Assembly: GCA_945957305.1 (NCBI GenBank)
Contig: CAMFLN010000005.1
Span: 1-17,502 of the forward strand
DNA length: 17,502 nt
Direction of reading: 5' to 3'
DNA from: an uncultured Planctomycetaceae bacterium
GTDB lineage: Bacteria; Planctomycetota; Planctomycetia; Pirellulales; JACPPG01
Below are positions 1 through 8,072 of the stretch, in pieces (positions within the stretch are counted from its first letter, which is position 1; the number at the start of each line of letters is the position of its first letter). Made by a program: the position numbers and the translations under genes. The notes under the pieces were generated by a model. That model saw only the letters and a program-made list of their open reading frames with translations. It had not been told where the DNA came from and did not search any database.

Positions 1-2
1 TC

Positions 3-689
3 CTGGTACCACGCACCATCGATACCCCCGGCGAGGGGACGCCCGGGGCGCGGCTCTCGATTAACCTGCTCCTTCTGGCGCTATTCGCCGCGCAGCATTC
101 CATCATGGCGCGGCCGGCCTTCAAATGCATCTGGACACGCCTTGTGCCTACGCCAATCGAGCGCACGACTTACGTGTTTGCTTCCTGCGTGGTGACTGTC
201 CTCATGATGCTCGAATGGCAGGGTATGGAGTGCGTCGTGTGGGATGTGCAGACGCGCGAATTACGAGCCCTCTTGTGGACGTTATTCGGAGCGGGCTGGT
301 TGTTGGTGCCCGCCGTAACTTTTCTGCTGAATCATTTCGATCTGTTCGGCACGCGGCAGGTCTGGCTGCATCTGCGCGGCCAGGAATACCAACCTTTACC
401 GTTCCGCGTGCCGGTGCTCTATAAACGAGTTCGACATCCGCTGTATCTGGGATGGGGCTTGGCCTTTTGGGCCATTCCGACGATGACGGTCGGCCATCTG
501 CTATTCGCCGGCGTGATGACCGGCTACATGGCGCTCGCGGCGCTCGTCGAAGAACGCGACTTGCTCGCTCATTTCGGCCGTCCCTACGAAGAGTACCGCC
601 GCCGGGTGCCGATGTTCGTGCCCCGGTTACGTTCCGCAACTTCCGAAAGGATTACGACGGTCGATGTCGAAAACCGGGCGACGGTTTAG
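3..689 (+). CDS. mddA: NnrU/MddA-like membrane S-methyltransferase, 5' end cut off by window
   Basis: Integral-membrane methyltransferase of the NnrU / isoprenylcysteine carboxyl methyltransferase-like superfamily. The closest match by eye is methanethiol S-methyltransferase (MddA), which methylates methanethiol to dimethyl sulfide with SAM. The frame is open from base 3. The stretch before the first ATG (105) encodes LLLLALFAAQHSIMARPAFK, which is typical family sequence, so ATG 105 is internal and the true start lies outside the window. Several hydrophobic helices are visible. The C-terminal catalytic signature is present: RHPLYLGWG, a later LVEERDL, then FGRPYEEYRRRVPMFVPR. About 228 residues are visible against roughly 250 for full-length MddA. 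Its TAG overlaps the TAA of the convergent neighbour. Membership in the fold is clear. The exact substrate is inference, since NnrU-type paralogues look similar. Confidence 0.8.
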   Translation: MVPRTIDTPGEGTPGARLSINLLLLALFAAQHSIMARPAFKCIWTRLVPTPIERTTYVFASCVVTVLMMLEWQGMECVVWDVQTRELRALLWTLFGAGWLLVPAVTFLLNHFDLFGTRQVWLHLRGQEYQPLPFRVPVLYKRVRHPLYLGWGLAFWAIPTMTVGHLLFAGVMTGYMALAALVEERDLLAHFGRPYEEYRRRVPMFVPRLRSATSERITTVDVENRATV

Positions 690-1609
690 CGCCGTTGCAG
701 TCGGGCACGAGGCCGGTACATCCACGTGACAAGCGCGGCGGCCATCATCGCCAATAGGAATGAGCCCGGTTCCGGGACCGGGTTGACCAGGTTCTGGCCT
801 GATTGGTCGACGTAGATGTCGTCGAGATAAACCGGGCCAATGTTTTCCTGCGGGTTGGGAGGAAAGTTGGCTAGGTTCCGCCCGGTGGCGATAAACAGCG
901 TGACCAGGTTGTTCGTGGTCGTGCCATTGCGAAAGGTGAATGAGCTGTTTCCCTGGCTGGTGAGCAGTGTCTGCGACGCGAATTCACTCCCCTGGATATA
1001 GAACTGGGTTGTATCGGTCGTGTTGTTGATCACCATCCAGATGTTGTACCAGGACAATGGGCTGACATCGGTGGTAAGTTTCTGCACACCATTGACGTCT
1101 CGCACCGCGAGATTGTCGAAGCCGGGCGTGAACGACGCCGCGAGCTGACTGCGGAACTGCGTGAACGAATTGAAGATCGTGTCGCTGATTGGATTGGCGA
1201 CGTCGGTCATGCCGATCGACAGGTCGACGCTTTTGATGTCCCAGGCCATGCGAAAGAAGAGAGTGGCGGTTGTGCCGTTATTCATTTGCACGGCGGGATC
1301 TGTGTTAATCGTTTCTCGATGCCCCAGCCGGCCGCTGGTGAAACCACCGGCGCCGATCGCGAGTACGCGGTTCGACGAATCGAGCGGGTCGGCGGCGACA
1401 CCCGCCGCGGTCGGGTTGTTGCCCGCCTCGGCCGTCCAATCCCCCTGTCCATTGATGGCGCTGCCAACCGAGTACGAGCTGAAATTATCAATCAATGTGA
1501 ACGTCGCCCACGATGTTGCCGGAGCAAACGCCGCAAGTGCCAGACTGGTCGCCAGCAAACGCGCCGCGAAAACCCATTGAAAATTCTGGTGCAGGGAAAG
1601 CCAAATCAT
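686..1609 (-). CDS. PEP-CTERM sorting domain protein, secreted
   Basis: Secreted protein of 307 residues. The N-terminus is a signal peptide (hydrophobic stretch at about residues 14-29, then ATSWA). The C-terminus, residues 278-307, is a textbook PEP-CTERM sorting signal: VPEPGS, a hydrophobic helix, then an Arg-rich tail (RPRARLQRR). Such proteins are recognised by exosortase/archaeosortase-type enzymes and processed at the cell envelope. The body is rich in Asn, Thr and Ser and begins with a DNFSSYxxGxxINGQGDW pattern common in lectin-like beta-sandwich PEP-CTERM proteins. No catalytic motif was seen. The frame is open upstream to a TTG at 1696, but ATG 1609 puts the signal peptide at the N-terminus and is preferred. 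Neither start has a good ribosome binding site. The specific function is unknown. Confidence 0.85.
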   Translation of the reverse strand: MIWLSLHQNFQWVFAARLLATSLALAAFAPATSWATFTLIDNFSSYSVGSAINGQGDWTAEAGNNPTAAGVAADPLDSSNRVLAIGAGGFTSGRLGHRETINTDPAVQMNNGTTATLFFRMAWDIKSVDLSIGMTDVANPISDTIFNSFTQFRSQLAASFTPGFDNLAVRDVNGVQKLTTDVSPLSWYNIWMVINNTTDTTQFYIQGSEFASQTLLTSQGNSSFTFRNGTTTNNLVTLFIATGRNLANFPPNPQENIGPVYLDDIYVDQSGQNLVNPVPEPGSFLLAMMAAALVTWMYRPRARLQRR

Positions 1610-1995
1610 CACATAGTCCGAATCGTGGTGTGTACAGGAAACCGCGCAGCAGCGCAGCGGACGCGCGCGGCTGACAAGCGAGCAAAGGATGATCAAGAGA
1701 GCACCGGGCAGAGAATCTCGCCGAGAGACGATAAGGGGCTGTCAGGCGGCCTGACTCAGCGTGCGAATCCGGCGATACGGAGGGTGCTACAAGCGGGTTT
1801 CAGTGGCAGGCCCACGTGAGAGGCGCCGCATTGCGGCGCGACGGAGAGGATTGTCGCTACTCATGTTGACAATAATGTCACCGTGCATGACCTGCAAGGA
1901 TTCTGTCGCAGCGGGGCTATTTTAGGCTCATTCACACCTGCTCTGCACAGATGTTCTGCACTCCCGTTCTGCACCGGGGGGCTGTCGCAGCGTGA
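1610..1995. other. Gene-free stretch with hairpins and short repeats
   Basis: No convincing gene is seen between the PEP-CTERM gene and the outer-membrane factor gene. The stretch holds a perfect inverted repeat GTCAGG-CGG-CCTGAC (1741-1755), another GCGCCGC-ATT-GCGGCGC (1823-1839), and TGACA-ATAA-TGTCA (1867-1880). The third also contains TTGACA, but no matching -10 element was found. A 13-bp tandem repeat (1936-1974) is framed by an 11-bp direct repeat. None of the hairpins is followed by a T tract, so no standard intrinsic terminator can be called for the efflux genes that end here. The short plus-strand ORFs here look like chance frames. Confidence 0.6.
1936..1974 (-). repeat. Three 13-bp tandem units, framed by 11-bp direct repeats
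   Basis: Read on the minus strand, three consecutive 13-base units each begin GTGCAGA (the first two share GTGCAGAAC), followed by another GTG. On the plus strand TCTGCAC recurs at 1942, 1955 and 1968, exactly 13 bp apart. The direct repeat CTGTCGCAGCG lies on both sides (1903-1913 and 1982-1992). The array starts 22 bases after the stop codon of the outer-membrane factor gene, so it would lie in that transcript's 3' end. Function is unknown. Confidence 0.6.
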
Positions 1996-3768
1996 TCAAG
2001 CGGCGCGCTTTTGCGGAGCACCCGGGACAGGCGGTTGCCTGCCGCTGGCTGACGGCGGGCCCTGGATCATGGGAGCAGGCGGGGCCGGTCTCGGCATCGC
2101 CGGACCCGGCTGGACGGGCGGAGCCTGACCTGGCGGGACCGGTACAGGCATCGCCGGTCCCTGCGGCACCGGCCCTTGAATCACGGGGGCCGGTCCCGGT
2201 GCGGGAATCTCTTCCTCGGCGGGCGCCGCCGGCGCTCGCATGAATGGAATCCTGATTCTCGGCGGCGGGGGCGGCGCCGGGATCATCTGGATCGGACCGC
2301 CAAGGTAACGCCAACCGCCGCCCAGCGCTTGATACGCGTTGACCACGGCTGACAGTTGTTCCTGTTTGGTTTCGATAAGCACGATCCGCGCTTCATTGCG
2401 GTCGCGCAGAGCGGTCAACACATCGAGGTATTCGACGCGGGCATTTTGGAAAAGCTTGTTGGCGACGTCGACCGCCGATTCGAGGCTGGTCAACTGCTGA
2501 CGCTTGAGTTCGATACTCTGGCTGTAGTTTTGCACCTTGGAAACGAGGTTGATCACCTCGGTGAAGGCCTCAAGAACCGTACGTTGATATTCATACAACG
2601 CCTGCAGCTGCTTGGCGTTGGCATTCATAAAGTCCGCCTGAATCGCGCGCCTATTGATCAGCGGGGCGACCAAGTTGCCGGCGACGCCGTAAATCAAGGA
2701 TTCAGGCGTGTAGAAGATGTAGCGCGGGTTGAAGGCTTCGTAGCCGACGCCCGACGTGATAATCAGCTTGGGAAAAAAGTTGGCGCGGGCGACGCGGATG
2801 TCCAGACCCGCCGCCTGCAGGTCGCGCTCGGCTTCGCGAATGTCGGGCCGGTTCTGCAATAACTGCGAAGGGACACCCACACGCAGGGCTTGCAACTGTA
2901 GATCAAGGAACTGGACCGAAACTCGTTCGACCGGCTGCGGAAAACGACCGCAGAGGAAGTTGATGCGGTTTTCGGTCTGTATGATGTCCTGCCGGACGAT
3001 CAGCTTCTGGCTCTGGTTTTTGCGCACTTCTGCCAGGAACCGTTGGACGCCTAACTCCGTGCCGCGGGCTCCCTCTTTTTGCGCCTTGGCCAACTCGAGG
3101 CTTTGCTCCATCAGCGCGATCGTGCCATCCAACGTCTCCAACTGCTTGTCCAGCGACATCAGCCGGTAATAGTTCTCGGCGATTTCAGCGACGAGCCGGG
3201 TAACCACGTAGTTTCGACCGTCGACCGTGCCCAGGTAGCGCAGCCCCTGCGCGTCGCGGGCATTGCGCAATTGTCTCCAAATGTCGATCTGCCAGCTGAT
3301 GTTGGCGGCCATCAAGAAGTCTGGCAGCGGGTTGGGAAACGGATTGCCGTTGGGCGAGACGATCTGGCTCAGGTCGGCGCCCAGCGGCGTATACGTGCTG
3401 AGCTTTTCGTACGAGGCGGTTCCTCCGAGGGTCAGCATGGGAAGGAACGCACCGCTGCGGCGCCACACTTCGTTGTTCGCGATTGCGATATCCTGGGCCA
3501 GGATGCGCAGTTCCTGATTGTAGAATAGCGCCTGGTCAATCAAGCCCAGCAGTTGTGGGTCGTTGAAAAACTCGGCCGGCGGAACTTGCGCCGAATTGTC
3601 AGGCGTCGTCGTGCCATTGAAGTCGGGCGGGATCGGCGCTGCCGGTTGGGGGCCATGCAGTTTCGGGATTCCACAGGCTGGTATGGTCAATACCAGAGCG
3701 CCGATGAGCGCGGCCACGACGGCGCTGGGAACACGCTTCGTATTCGAAGAGCTCGCTACCTTCTTCAT
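1996..3768 (-). CDS. RND efflux outer-membrane factor (TolC/OprM/NodT family lipoprotein) with Pro-rich tail
   Basis: Outer-membrane channel of a tripartite RND efflux system. The start at ATG 3768 follows AAGGA with an 8-nt spacer and gives 590 residues. The frame is open to about 3849, but the extra residues precede the signal peptide. The N-terminus is a lipoprotein signal with a lipobox ending IPAC at Cys32. Two OEP-type coiled-coil repeats follow, with family patterns such as PDFLMAANISWQIDIW, NRPDIREAERDLQAA and YEYQRTVLEAFTEV. The normal fold ends with YQALGGGW around residue 487. Residues 495-590 form a Pro/Ala/Gly-rich tail that OprM-like proteins (usually about 450-490 aa) lack. The gene is codirectional with the pump and adaptor but 1087 bp downstream of the pump, beyond a transposase remnant. 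It may therefore need its own promoter. Confidence 0.93.
   Translation of the reverse strand: MKKVASSSNTKRVPSAVVAALIGALVLTIPACGIPKLHGPQPAAPIPPDFNGTTTPDNSAQVPPAEFFNDPQLLGLIDQALFYNQELRILAQDIAIANNEVWRRSGAFLPMLTLGGTASYEKLSTYTPLGADLSQIVSPNGNPFPNPLPDFLMAANISWQIDIWRQLRNARDAQGLRYLGTVDGRNYVVTRLVAEIAENYYRLMSLDKQLETLDGTIALMEQSLELAKAQKEGARGTELGVQRFLAEVRKNQSQKLIVRQDIIQTENRINFLCGRFPQPVERVSVQFLDLQLQALRVGVPSQLLQNRPDIREAERDLQAAGLDIRVARANFFPKLIITSGVGYEAFNPRYIFYTPESLIYGVAGNLVAPLINRRAIQADFMNANAKQLQALYEYQRTVLEAFTEVINLVSKVQNYSQSIELKRQQLTSLESAVDVANKLFQNARVEYLDVLTALRDRNEARIVLIETKQEQLSAVVNAYQALGGGWRYLGGPIQMIPAPPPPPRIRIPFMRAPAAPAEEEIPAPGPAPVIQGPVPQGPAMPVPVPPGQAPPVQPGPAMPRPAPPAPMIQGPPSASGRQPPVPGAPQKRAA
1999..2286 (-). 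other. Proline-rich C-terminal extension of the outer-membrane factor
   Basis: This DNA encodes about 96 residues dominated by Pro, Ala, Gly, Gln and Met. Two short motifs each occur twice in near mirror order: IQGP, GPAMPxPxPP, GPAMPxPxPP, IQGP. The boundary is sharp, just after the conserved YQALGGGW end of the OEP fold. The reading frame is intact and the stop is shared with the main gene. By topology the tail should lie on the periplasmic side, where it might touch the cell wall or adaptor. That role is inference. Confidence 0.8.
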
Positions 3769-4088
3769 ACGTCTCGTCCTTGAGAAGCCTTGCGCTGGTC
3801 GGCCATCTCTCTTCGAGACACTGGTCCCCTGGGGGATCGCCCGTGCCACGAATCAAGATGGATTCACGATCGCGACTGCGCTCCGCCACTTGTCCCGTCG
3901 CTTTGAGTCCCAGCCCCCGATCACTGCGACGGACGTGCACGAGCTTCCTGCTCGCGCACACTATGCGCTTACACTGGACTTCATCGTCGGCCCAAGTAGC
4001 AGGGCGGTGAAGAATTGCACGCTGGCCTTACAGCCTAACACGCGTTACGCAAGTGACTTACGCGGCACTGCATGCTAGCACTTGCGAT
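3769..4088. other. Gene-free leader upstream of the outer-membrane factor gene
   Basis: No gene is supported in these 320 bases. The ORFs that cross it on both strands have no recognisable motifs, and those reaching into the outer-membrane factor gene are its shadows. It should contain a promoter for that gene if the pump transcript does not read through the transposase remnant. I could find only weak matches to sigma-70 boxes and call none. No remains of an IS630 catalytic (DDE) domain were recognised. The 9-mer CAAGTGACT (4050-4058) and the 8-bp palindrome TGCTAGCA (4073-4080) recur in the same order on the other side of the remnant. Confidence 0.5.
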
Positions 4089-4547
4089 TCAAGCAGATGG
4101 GAAATTAAGAGCCGGCGGCACTGGCTTTTTCCCGGCCACTAGGCCGTGGGCCTTCCACACGCGCTGAACCATCGCCGGCGACGTCCCCAACGCAGCGGCG
4201 AGCGTCCGCGTGCTCCAGCGCCCCGGTCGCGGGGGCGGTTCATGCAGGGTCTTATCGAGAATCTGCTGGGCGAGAGTCTGGGACCTGCTTGTTCGTGCAA
4301 TCCCGCGGGGCGCATCCTTTTCTATGCCTGCCAACCGTTGCTCGGCAAAACGCTTGCGCCACAAGCAGATGGTCTTGGCCGCGCAGCGCAGTTCCAACGA
4401 GATCTCATTGTTACGCATTCCGGCGGCCGCCAAGAGCACGATTTTGGATCGCAACACCAGGCGAGCCGGCGTCGAACGACCGCGGGCCCAGCGTTCGAGA
4501 GTGGCCCGCTCGGCGTCAGACAGCATGATAGCAGGCGCGGCCCTCAT
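4089..4547 (-). pseudogene. Truncated IS630-type transposase, N-terminal helix-turn-helix part only
   Basis: The 152-residue frame matches the N-terminal DNA-binding half of IS630-family transposases. It has LSDAERATLERWARGRSTPARLVLR at the start (positions about 9-33), then LLAAAGMRNNEISLELRCAAKTICLWRKRF as the first helix-turn-helix. A second helical region WSTRTLAAALGTSPAMVQRVWKAHGL follows at about residues 111-136. In complete IS630 proteins this point leads into the DDE catalytic domain (usually about 340 aa in total). Here the frame diverges into VAGKKPVPPALNFPSA and stops. No D, D or E catalytic blocks are seen downstream, and no clear terminal inverted repeats flank it. It is most likely a decayed insertion sequence between the pump and outer-membrane factor genes. 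A domesticated DNA-binding protein is a less likely alternative, kept open because the frame is intact. Confidence 0.8.
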
Positions 4548-4855
4548 GCCCCGTGCACTTTCGGCGAGTGTAAATCTGACACCGCTTTCGAGTAGCTGTG
4601 GCTGAATCGCGCAGCCTGCCGGACGATGCTACCAGCCTGTGCTCTGTCGCCGCACGGAGATAAAAGGCGCTGCATGTTTTTCTGGTGGTTGCGCATGGTA
4701 GCGGCTGCGGAAGTTTTGACGACAAGTGACTCTGCTAGCAGGTACAGAGCAATCGTAAGCAGGAACACGTTCGCGCGGTTGCCGCAGCACCCTCGCACCG
4801 CGCTAGCGGCACACGAGTGAATCACGATCGCCGCTGTTTTGTCGCGGCGGCGGCG
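4548..4855. other. Gene-free stretch between pump gene and transposase remnant
   Basis: No gene is supported in these 308 bases; the short ORFs lack motifs and good starts. The stretch holds the 13-mer TCTGACACCGCTT (4575-4587), which recurs inverted at 11690-11702, 28 bases before the transposase start. It could be an insertion-sequence end. CAAGTGACT (4723-4731) and TGCTAGCA (4733-4740) recur on the far side of the remnant. No hairpin with a T tract was found after the pump stop codon at 4856. Confidence 0.5.
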
Positions 4856-7800
4856 CTACGCGGGGTGCTCCAGCACTTCGCTGAGCGGTTCAGCCGTCTC
4901 GTCTTGCAAGAGCTTGCGATCGCCCGACAACTTCGCGAACACGTAATACAAGCCGGGGATGACCAAGACGCCAATGACGGTGCCCAACAACATGCCGCCG
5001 ACGGCGGTGGTCCCGATGGTGCGGTTGCCGATGGCGCCCGGGCCGGTGGCGCGGACCAAGGGAATCAAACCCGCGATAAAGGCGAACGATGTCATGAGAA
5101 TCGGCCGGAAGCGAAGTTTGCCCCCTTCGATGGCCGCGTCTTTGATGCTGATACCTTCATGATGGCGTTGCACGGCGAATTCGACGATCAGAATCGCGTT
5201 CTTGCCCAGCAGACCGACAAGCATGACCAAGCCAATTTGGGCGTAGACGTCGTTCGCCAGCCCCATAGCCTGCAAGAACAAGAAGGAGCCAAAAATGCCA
5301 ACTGGCAGCGACATAATTACGGCCAGTGGCAGAATGAAGCTTTCGTACTGTCCGACCAGCACGAGGTAGACGAAGATCACCACGACCAGGAAAATATAAA
5401 CGGCTGTGTTGCCCTTTAAGGCTTCGTCATACGAGAGTCCTTCCCACCCTAGCGTATAGCCAGGCGGCAAAGTCTCGGCGGCGACTTCTTTAATCGCATT
5501 GATGGCTTCACCGCTGCTGTATCCGGGGGCCGGCGCGCCTTGAATCGCGGCCGAAGGATAGAGGTTGTAGCGGTTGATTTCGTTCAACCCTTGCTGCTTT
5601 TTCAACTTCATGAACGACGAGTAAGGGACCATTTCCCCCTTGTCATTCTTGACGAACATATTCTCAAAATCTTCGGGAAACCGGCGAAACTCGGGCGACG
5701 CCTGGACGAAGACCTTGTAGAACTGCCCGAACAAGATGAACCCCTGTTGCCAGGTGCTACCCACGACAGTCGAAAGGTTGTCCATCGCCTTGAAGATGGA
5801 CACTCCCTTCTGCATGGCGACGTCGTTGTCGATGACAATTTCGTACTGCGGGTAATTGCTGGCAAAGAAGGTGAAGAGACCGCGCACTTCTTTGCGCTTG
5901 GCCAACTCTTCGAGGAACTTGTCGGTGACCTCGCCGAGGCGCTTGTAGTCCATGGTGTTCGTCTTGTCGAGAACACGCGTGGAGAAGCCGCCGGCGGCGC
6001 CGAAGCCGGGGACGGCCGGCGGTTCGAAAAACTCCAGCTTGACGTTCGAAATCTGCCGCCCTTCGCGTTCGAGCTCGGTGATGATCTGTTTCGACGTCAT
6101 CTTCCGCTCGTGCCAGGGCTTCAAGTTGATCAAGCAGGTGCCGGCGTTCGAGCCGCGCCCTTCGGTCAACACTTCATAGCCGGCCAACGACGAGACGGAG
6201 TGCACGCCGTCGATCTTCTTGGCGATATCCTGTAATTCATGAGATTTGGCATTCGTATATTCGATGGTCGAGCCGGGCGGAGTCTGAATGATTCCGTAAA
6301 TCATGCCCTGGTCTTCGAGCGGAATAAAACCAGTCGGCAGCACGATGTTGATGAAGAAAATTCCGACACCAAAGCCCACGATGACAAGCATTGTCAGCAT
6401 GCGCTGCGACACCACGGGGCGCAAGAACGACGCATAGCCGCCGGTGACCTTTTCGACCCCACGATCGAAGAACCGTAAAAATATCGCCAAGGGAGTGCGC
6501 CGCTTGTGCCCGGTATGTGGCTTCAAGATCATGGCGCATAAGACGGGGGTCAGCGTCAATGCCACGACGCCCGAGAGCACAATCGACGTCGCCATTGTGA
6601 TGCCGAACTGGCGATAAAACGTGCCCACGGGTCCCGTCATGAACGTCACCGGCACGAACACGGCTGTCATCACCAAGGTAATGGCGATGATGGCCCCGCT
6701 GATTTCGTTGATCACCTCGCGTGTCGCCTGGTAGGGCGAGAGGTGTTTCTCATGCATCTTGGCATGCACAGCCTCGACGACCACGATGGCATCGTCGACG
6801 ACCACGCCGATCGCGAGCACCAGCGCAAAAAGCGTGATCAGGTTGATCGACAGCCCGAGCAGCTGCAAAAAGAAGAACGTCCCGATCAAGGACACGGGCA
6901 CGGCCAACGTGGGAATCAGGGTCGAGCGCCAATCTCCGAGGAATAAGAAGACCACGAGTGAGACCAGGATAAAGGCCTCGAAGAGCGTATGCAGCACTTG
7001 TTCGATCGAGGCGTCGAGGAAGCTCGAAACGTCGTAACTGACCTCGTAGGTCATGCCTGCGGGAAACGACGTCTCTTTGATCTCTTCGAGCTTTTCCTTT
7101 ACTTGCTCGATGACCACGGCCGCGTTGGTGCCGGGCAATTGCTTGAGCACGATGGCCGCCGAGGGATGGCCGTCGATGTCCGAGTAGATGTTGTAATACG
7201 ACGGGCCCATGTCGATCGTGGCCACGTCTCTCAGCCGCAGGTTGATGCCGTTGGGGTTGGCCTTGAGAACGATGTTCTCATATTGCTCGGGCTTGTTGTA
7301 ACGGCCCACCCAGGTCAGCACGTACTCGACAGTTTGCGAGGTGCGGCCTGTCGCCTGTCCAAGTCGGCCAGGCGAGCCGATCATACTCTGCTCGCCCACG
7401 GCCTTCATGATGTCGTCTGCGGAAATATTGTAGGCCCGCATTCGATCGAGATTGAGCCAGACACGCATGGCATAGGCGCGGCTGCCGAGAATGTTGGCGC
7501 TGCCGATGCCACGCACGCGCTTGATCTCGGGGACGATGTTTACGTAGGCGAAGTTGTAGAGGAAGTTCTGGTCGTGGCTTTCCTCGGTGCTGTAGATGTT
7601 CACGTACATCAACATGCTCGTCATCATCTGCATGACGACGATGCCTTCGAGCTCGACCAGCGGAGGAAGTCGTTGCTTGACGGTCTGCACGCGGTTCTGC
7701 ACGTTCAAGACCGCGATGTCGGGATCCGTCCCGGGCTCGAAGATGATCATGATCGTGGCTTCGCCGGCGCTGGTCGCGGCCGAGGCCATGTACCGCATGT

Positions 7801-8020
7801 TCGGCACGCCGTTGATGGCCTGCTCGAGGATCACCAGCACCGAGTCGACCAGCACGTTGGCGCTTGCGCCTGGATAGGCGACCGTGACGACCACACTGGG
7901 GGGCGCCACGTTGGGGAATTGCGAGATGGGCAACGTCGTAATCGACATTCCGCCCAGGAACAGGATGATGATCGAAATAACGATCGCCAGCGCCGGTCTG
8001 TGCAGGAATTTCGAAAACAT
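4856..8020 (-). CDS. RND multidrug efflux pump, inner-membrane HAE1 (AcrB/MexB) type
   Basis: Proton-driven inner-membrane transporter of a tripartite efflux system, 1054 residues against 1049 for AcrB. The start MFSKFLHRPALAIVISIIILFLGG is the classic first helix, and PISQFPNVAPPSVVVTVAYPGAS follows as in the family. The transmembrane-4 proton relay GVVVDDAIVVVEAV places Asp409 and Asp410 at the AcrB D407/D408 positions. GLLGKNAILIVEFA places Lys at 940, the AcrB K940 position. The two-fold repeat of porter loops and 12 helices appears complete, so the pump should be functional. The start at ATG 8020 is 52 bases after the adaptor stop, consistent with one transcript. The ribosome binding site is weak, so translation may be partly coupled. 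Substrates cannot be read from the sequence. Long plus-strand ORFs opposite this gene are shadows. Confidence 0.97.
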   Translation of the reverse strand: MFSKFLHRPALAIVISIIILFLGGMSITTLPISQFPNVAPPSVVVTVAYPGASANVLVDSVLVILEQAINGVPNMRYMASAATSAGEATIMIIFEPGTDPDIAVLNVQNRVQTVKQRLPPLVELEGIVVMQMMTSMLMYVNIYSTEESHDQNFLYNFAYVNIVPEIKRVRGIGSANILGSRAYAMRVWLNLDRMRAYNISADDIMKAVGEQSMIGSPGRLGQATGRTSQTVEYVLTWVGRYNKPEQYENIVLKANPNGINLRLRDVATIDMGPSYYNIYSDIDGHPSAAIVLKQLPGTNAAVVIEQVKEKLEEIKETSFPAGMTYEVSYDVSSFLDASIEQVLHTLFEAFILVSLVVFLFLGDWRSTLIPTLAVPVSLIGTFFFLQLLGLSINLITLFALVLAIGVVVDDAIVVVEAVHAKMHEKHLSPYQATREVINEISGAIIAITLVMTAVFVPVTFMTGPVGTFYRQFGITMATSIVLSGVVALTLTPVLCAMILKPHTGHKRRTPLAIFLRFFDRGVEKVTGGYASFLRPVVSQRMLTMLVIVGFGVGIFFINIVLPTGFIPLEDQGMIYGIIQTPPGSTIEYTNAKSHELQDIAKKIDGVHSVSSLAGYEVLTEGRGSNAGTCLINLKPWHERKMTSKQIITELEREGRQISNVKLEFFEPPAVPGFGAAGGFSTRVLDKTNTMDYKRLGEVTDKFLEELAKRKEVRGLFTFFASNYPQYEIVIDNDVAMQKGVSIFKAMDNLSTVVGSTWQQGFILFGQFYKVFVQASPEFRRFPEDFENMFVKNDKGEMVPYSSFMKLKKQQGLNEINRYNLYPSAAIQGAPAPGYSSGEAINAIKEVAAETLPPGYTLGWEGLSYDEALKGNTAVYIFLVVVIFVYLVLVGQYESFILPLAVIMSLPVGIFGSFLFLQAMGLANDVYAQIGLVMLVGLLGKNAILIVEFAVQRHHEGISIKDAAIEGGKLRFRPILMTSFAFIAGLIPLVRATGPGAIGNRTIGTTAVGGMLLGTVIGVLVIPGLYYVFAKLSGDRKLLQDETAEPLSEVLEHPA

Positions 8021-8072
8021 AATCTACAGCGAGAGTAGAGAGTGGCCGATTGTCGTCGCGGAGGAGACGCTG

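Noticed and set aside
1741..1839. Two perfect hairpins as intrinsic terminators for the flanking genes
   Set aside because: Neither is followed by a T tract on either strand, and both lie upstream of the PEP-CTERM gene rather than just after a stop codon.
1866..1894. Plus-strand promoter with TTGACA at 1866-1871
   Set aside because: No -10 match at 16-18 bp and no plus-strand gene follows; the TTGACA is better seen as part of an inverted repeat.
3563..4078. 171-codon plus-strand ORF across the start of the outer-membrane factor gene
   Set aside because: Opposite a gene with a clear lipoprotein signal and ribosome binding site; no recognisable domain.
6989..8038. 349-codon plus-strand ORF opposite the pump gene
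   Set aside because: Antisense shadow of the AcrB-type gene; His/Asp/Val-rich composition typical of reverse-frame translation.
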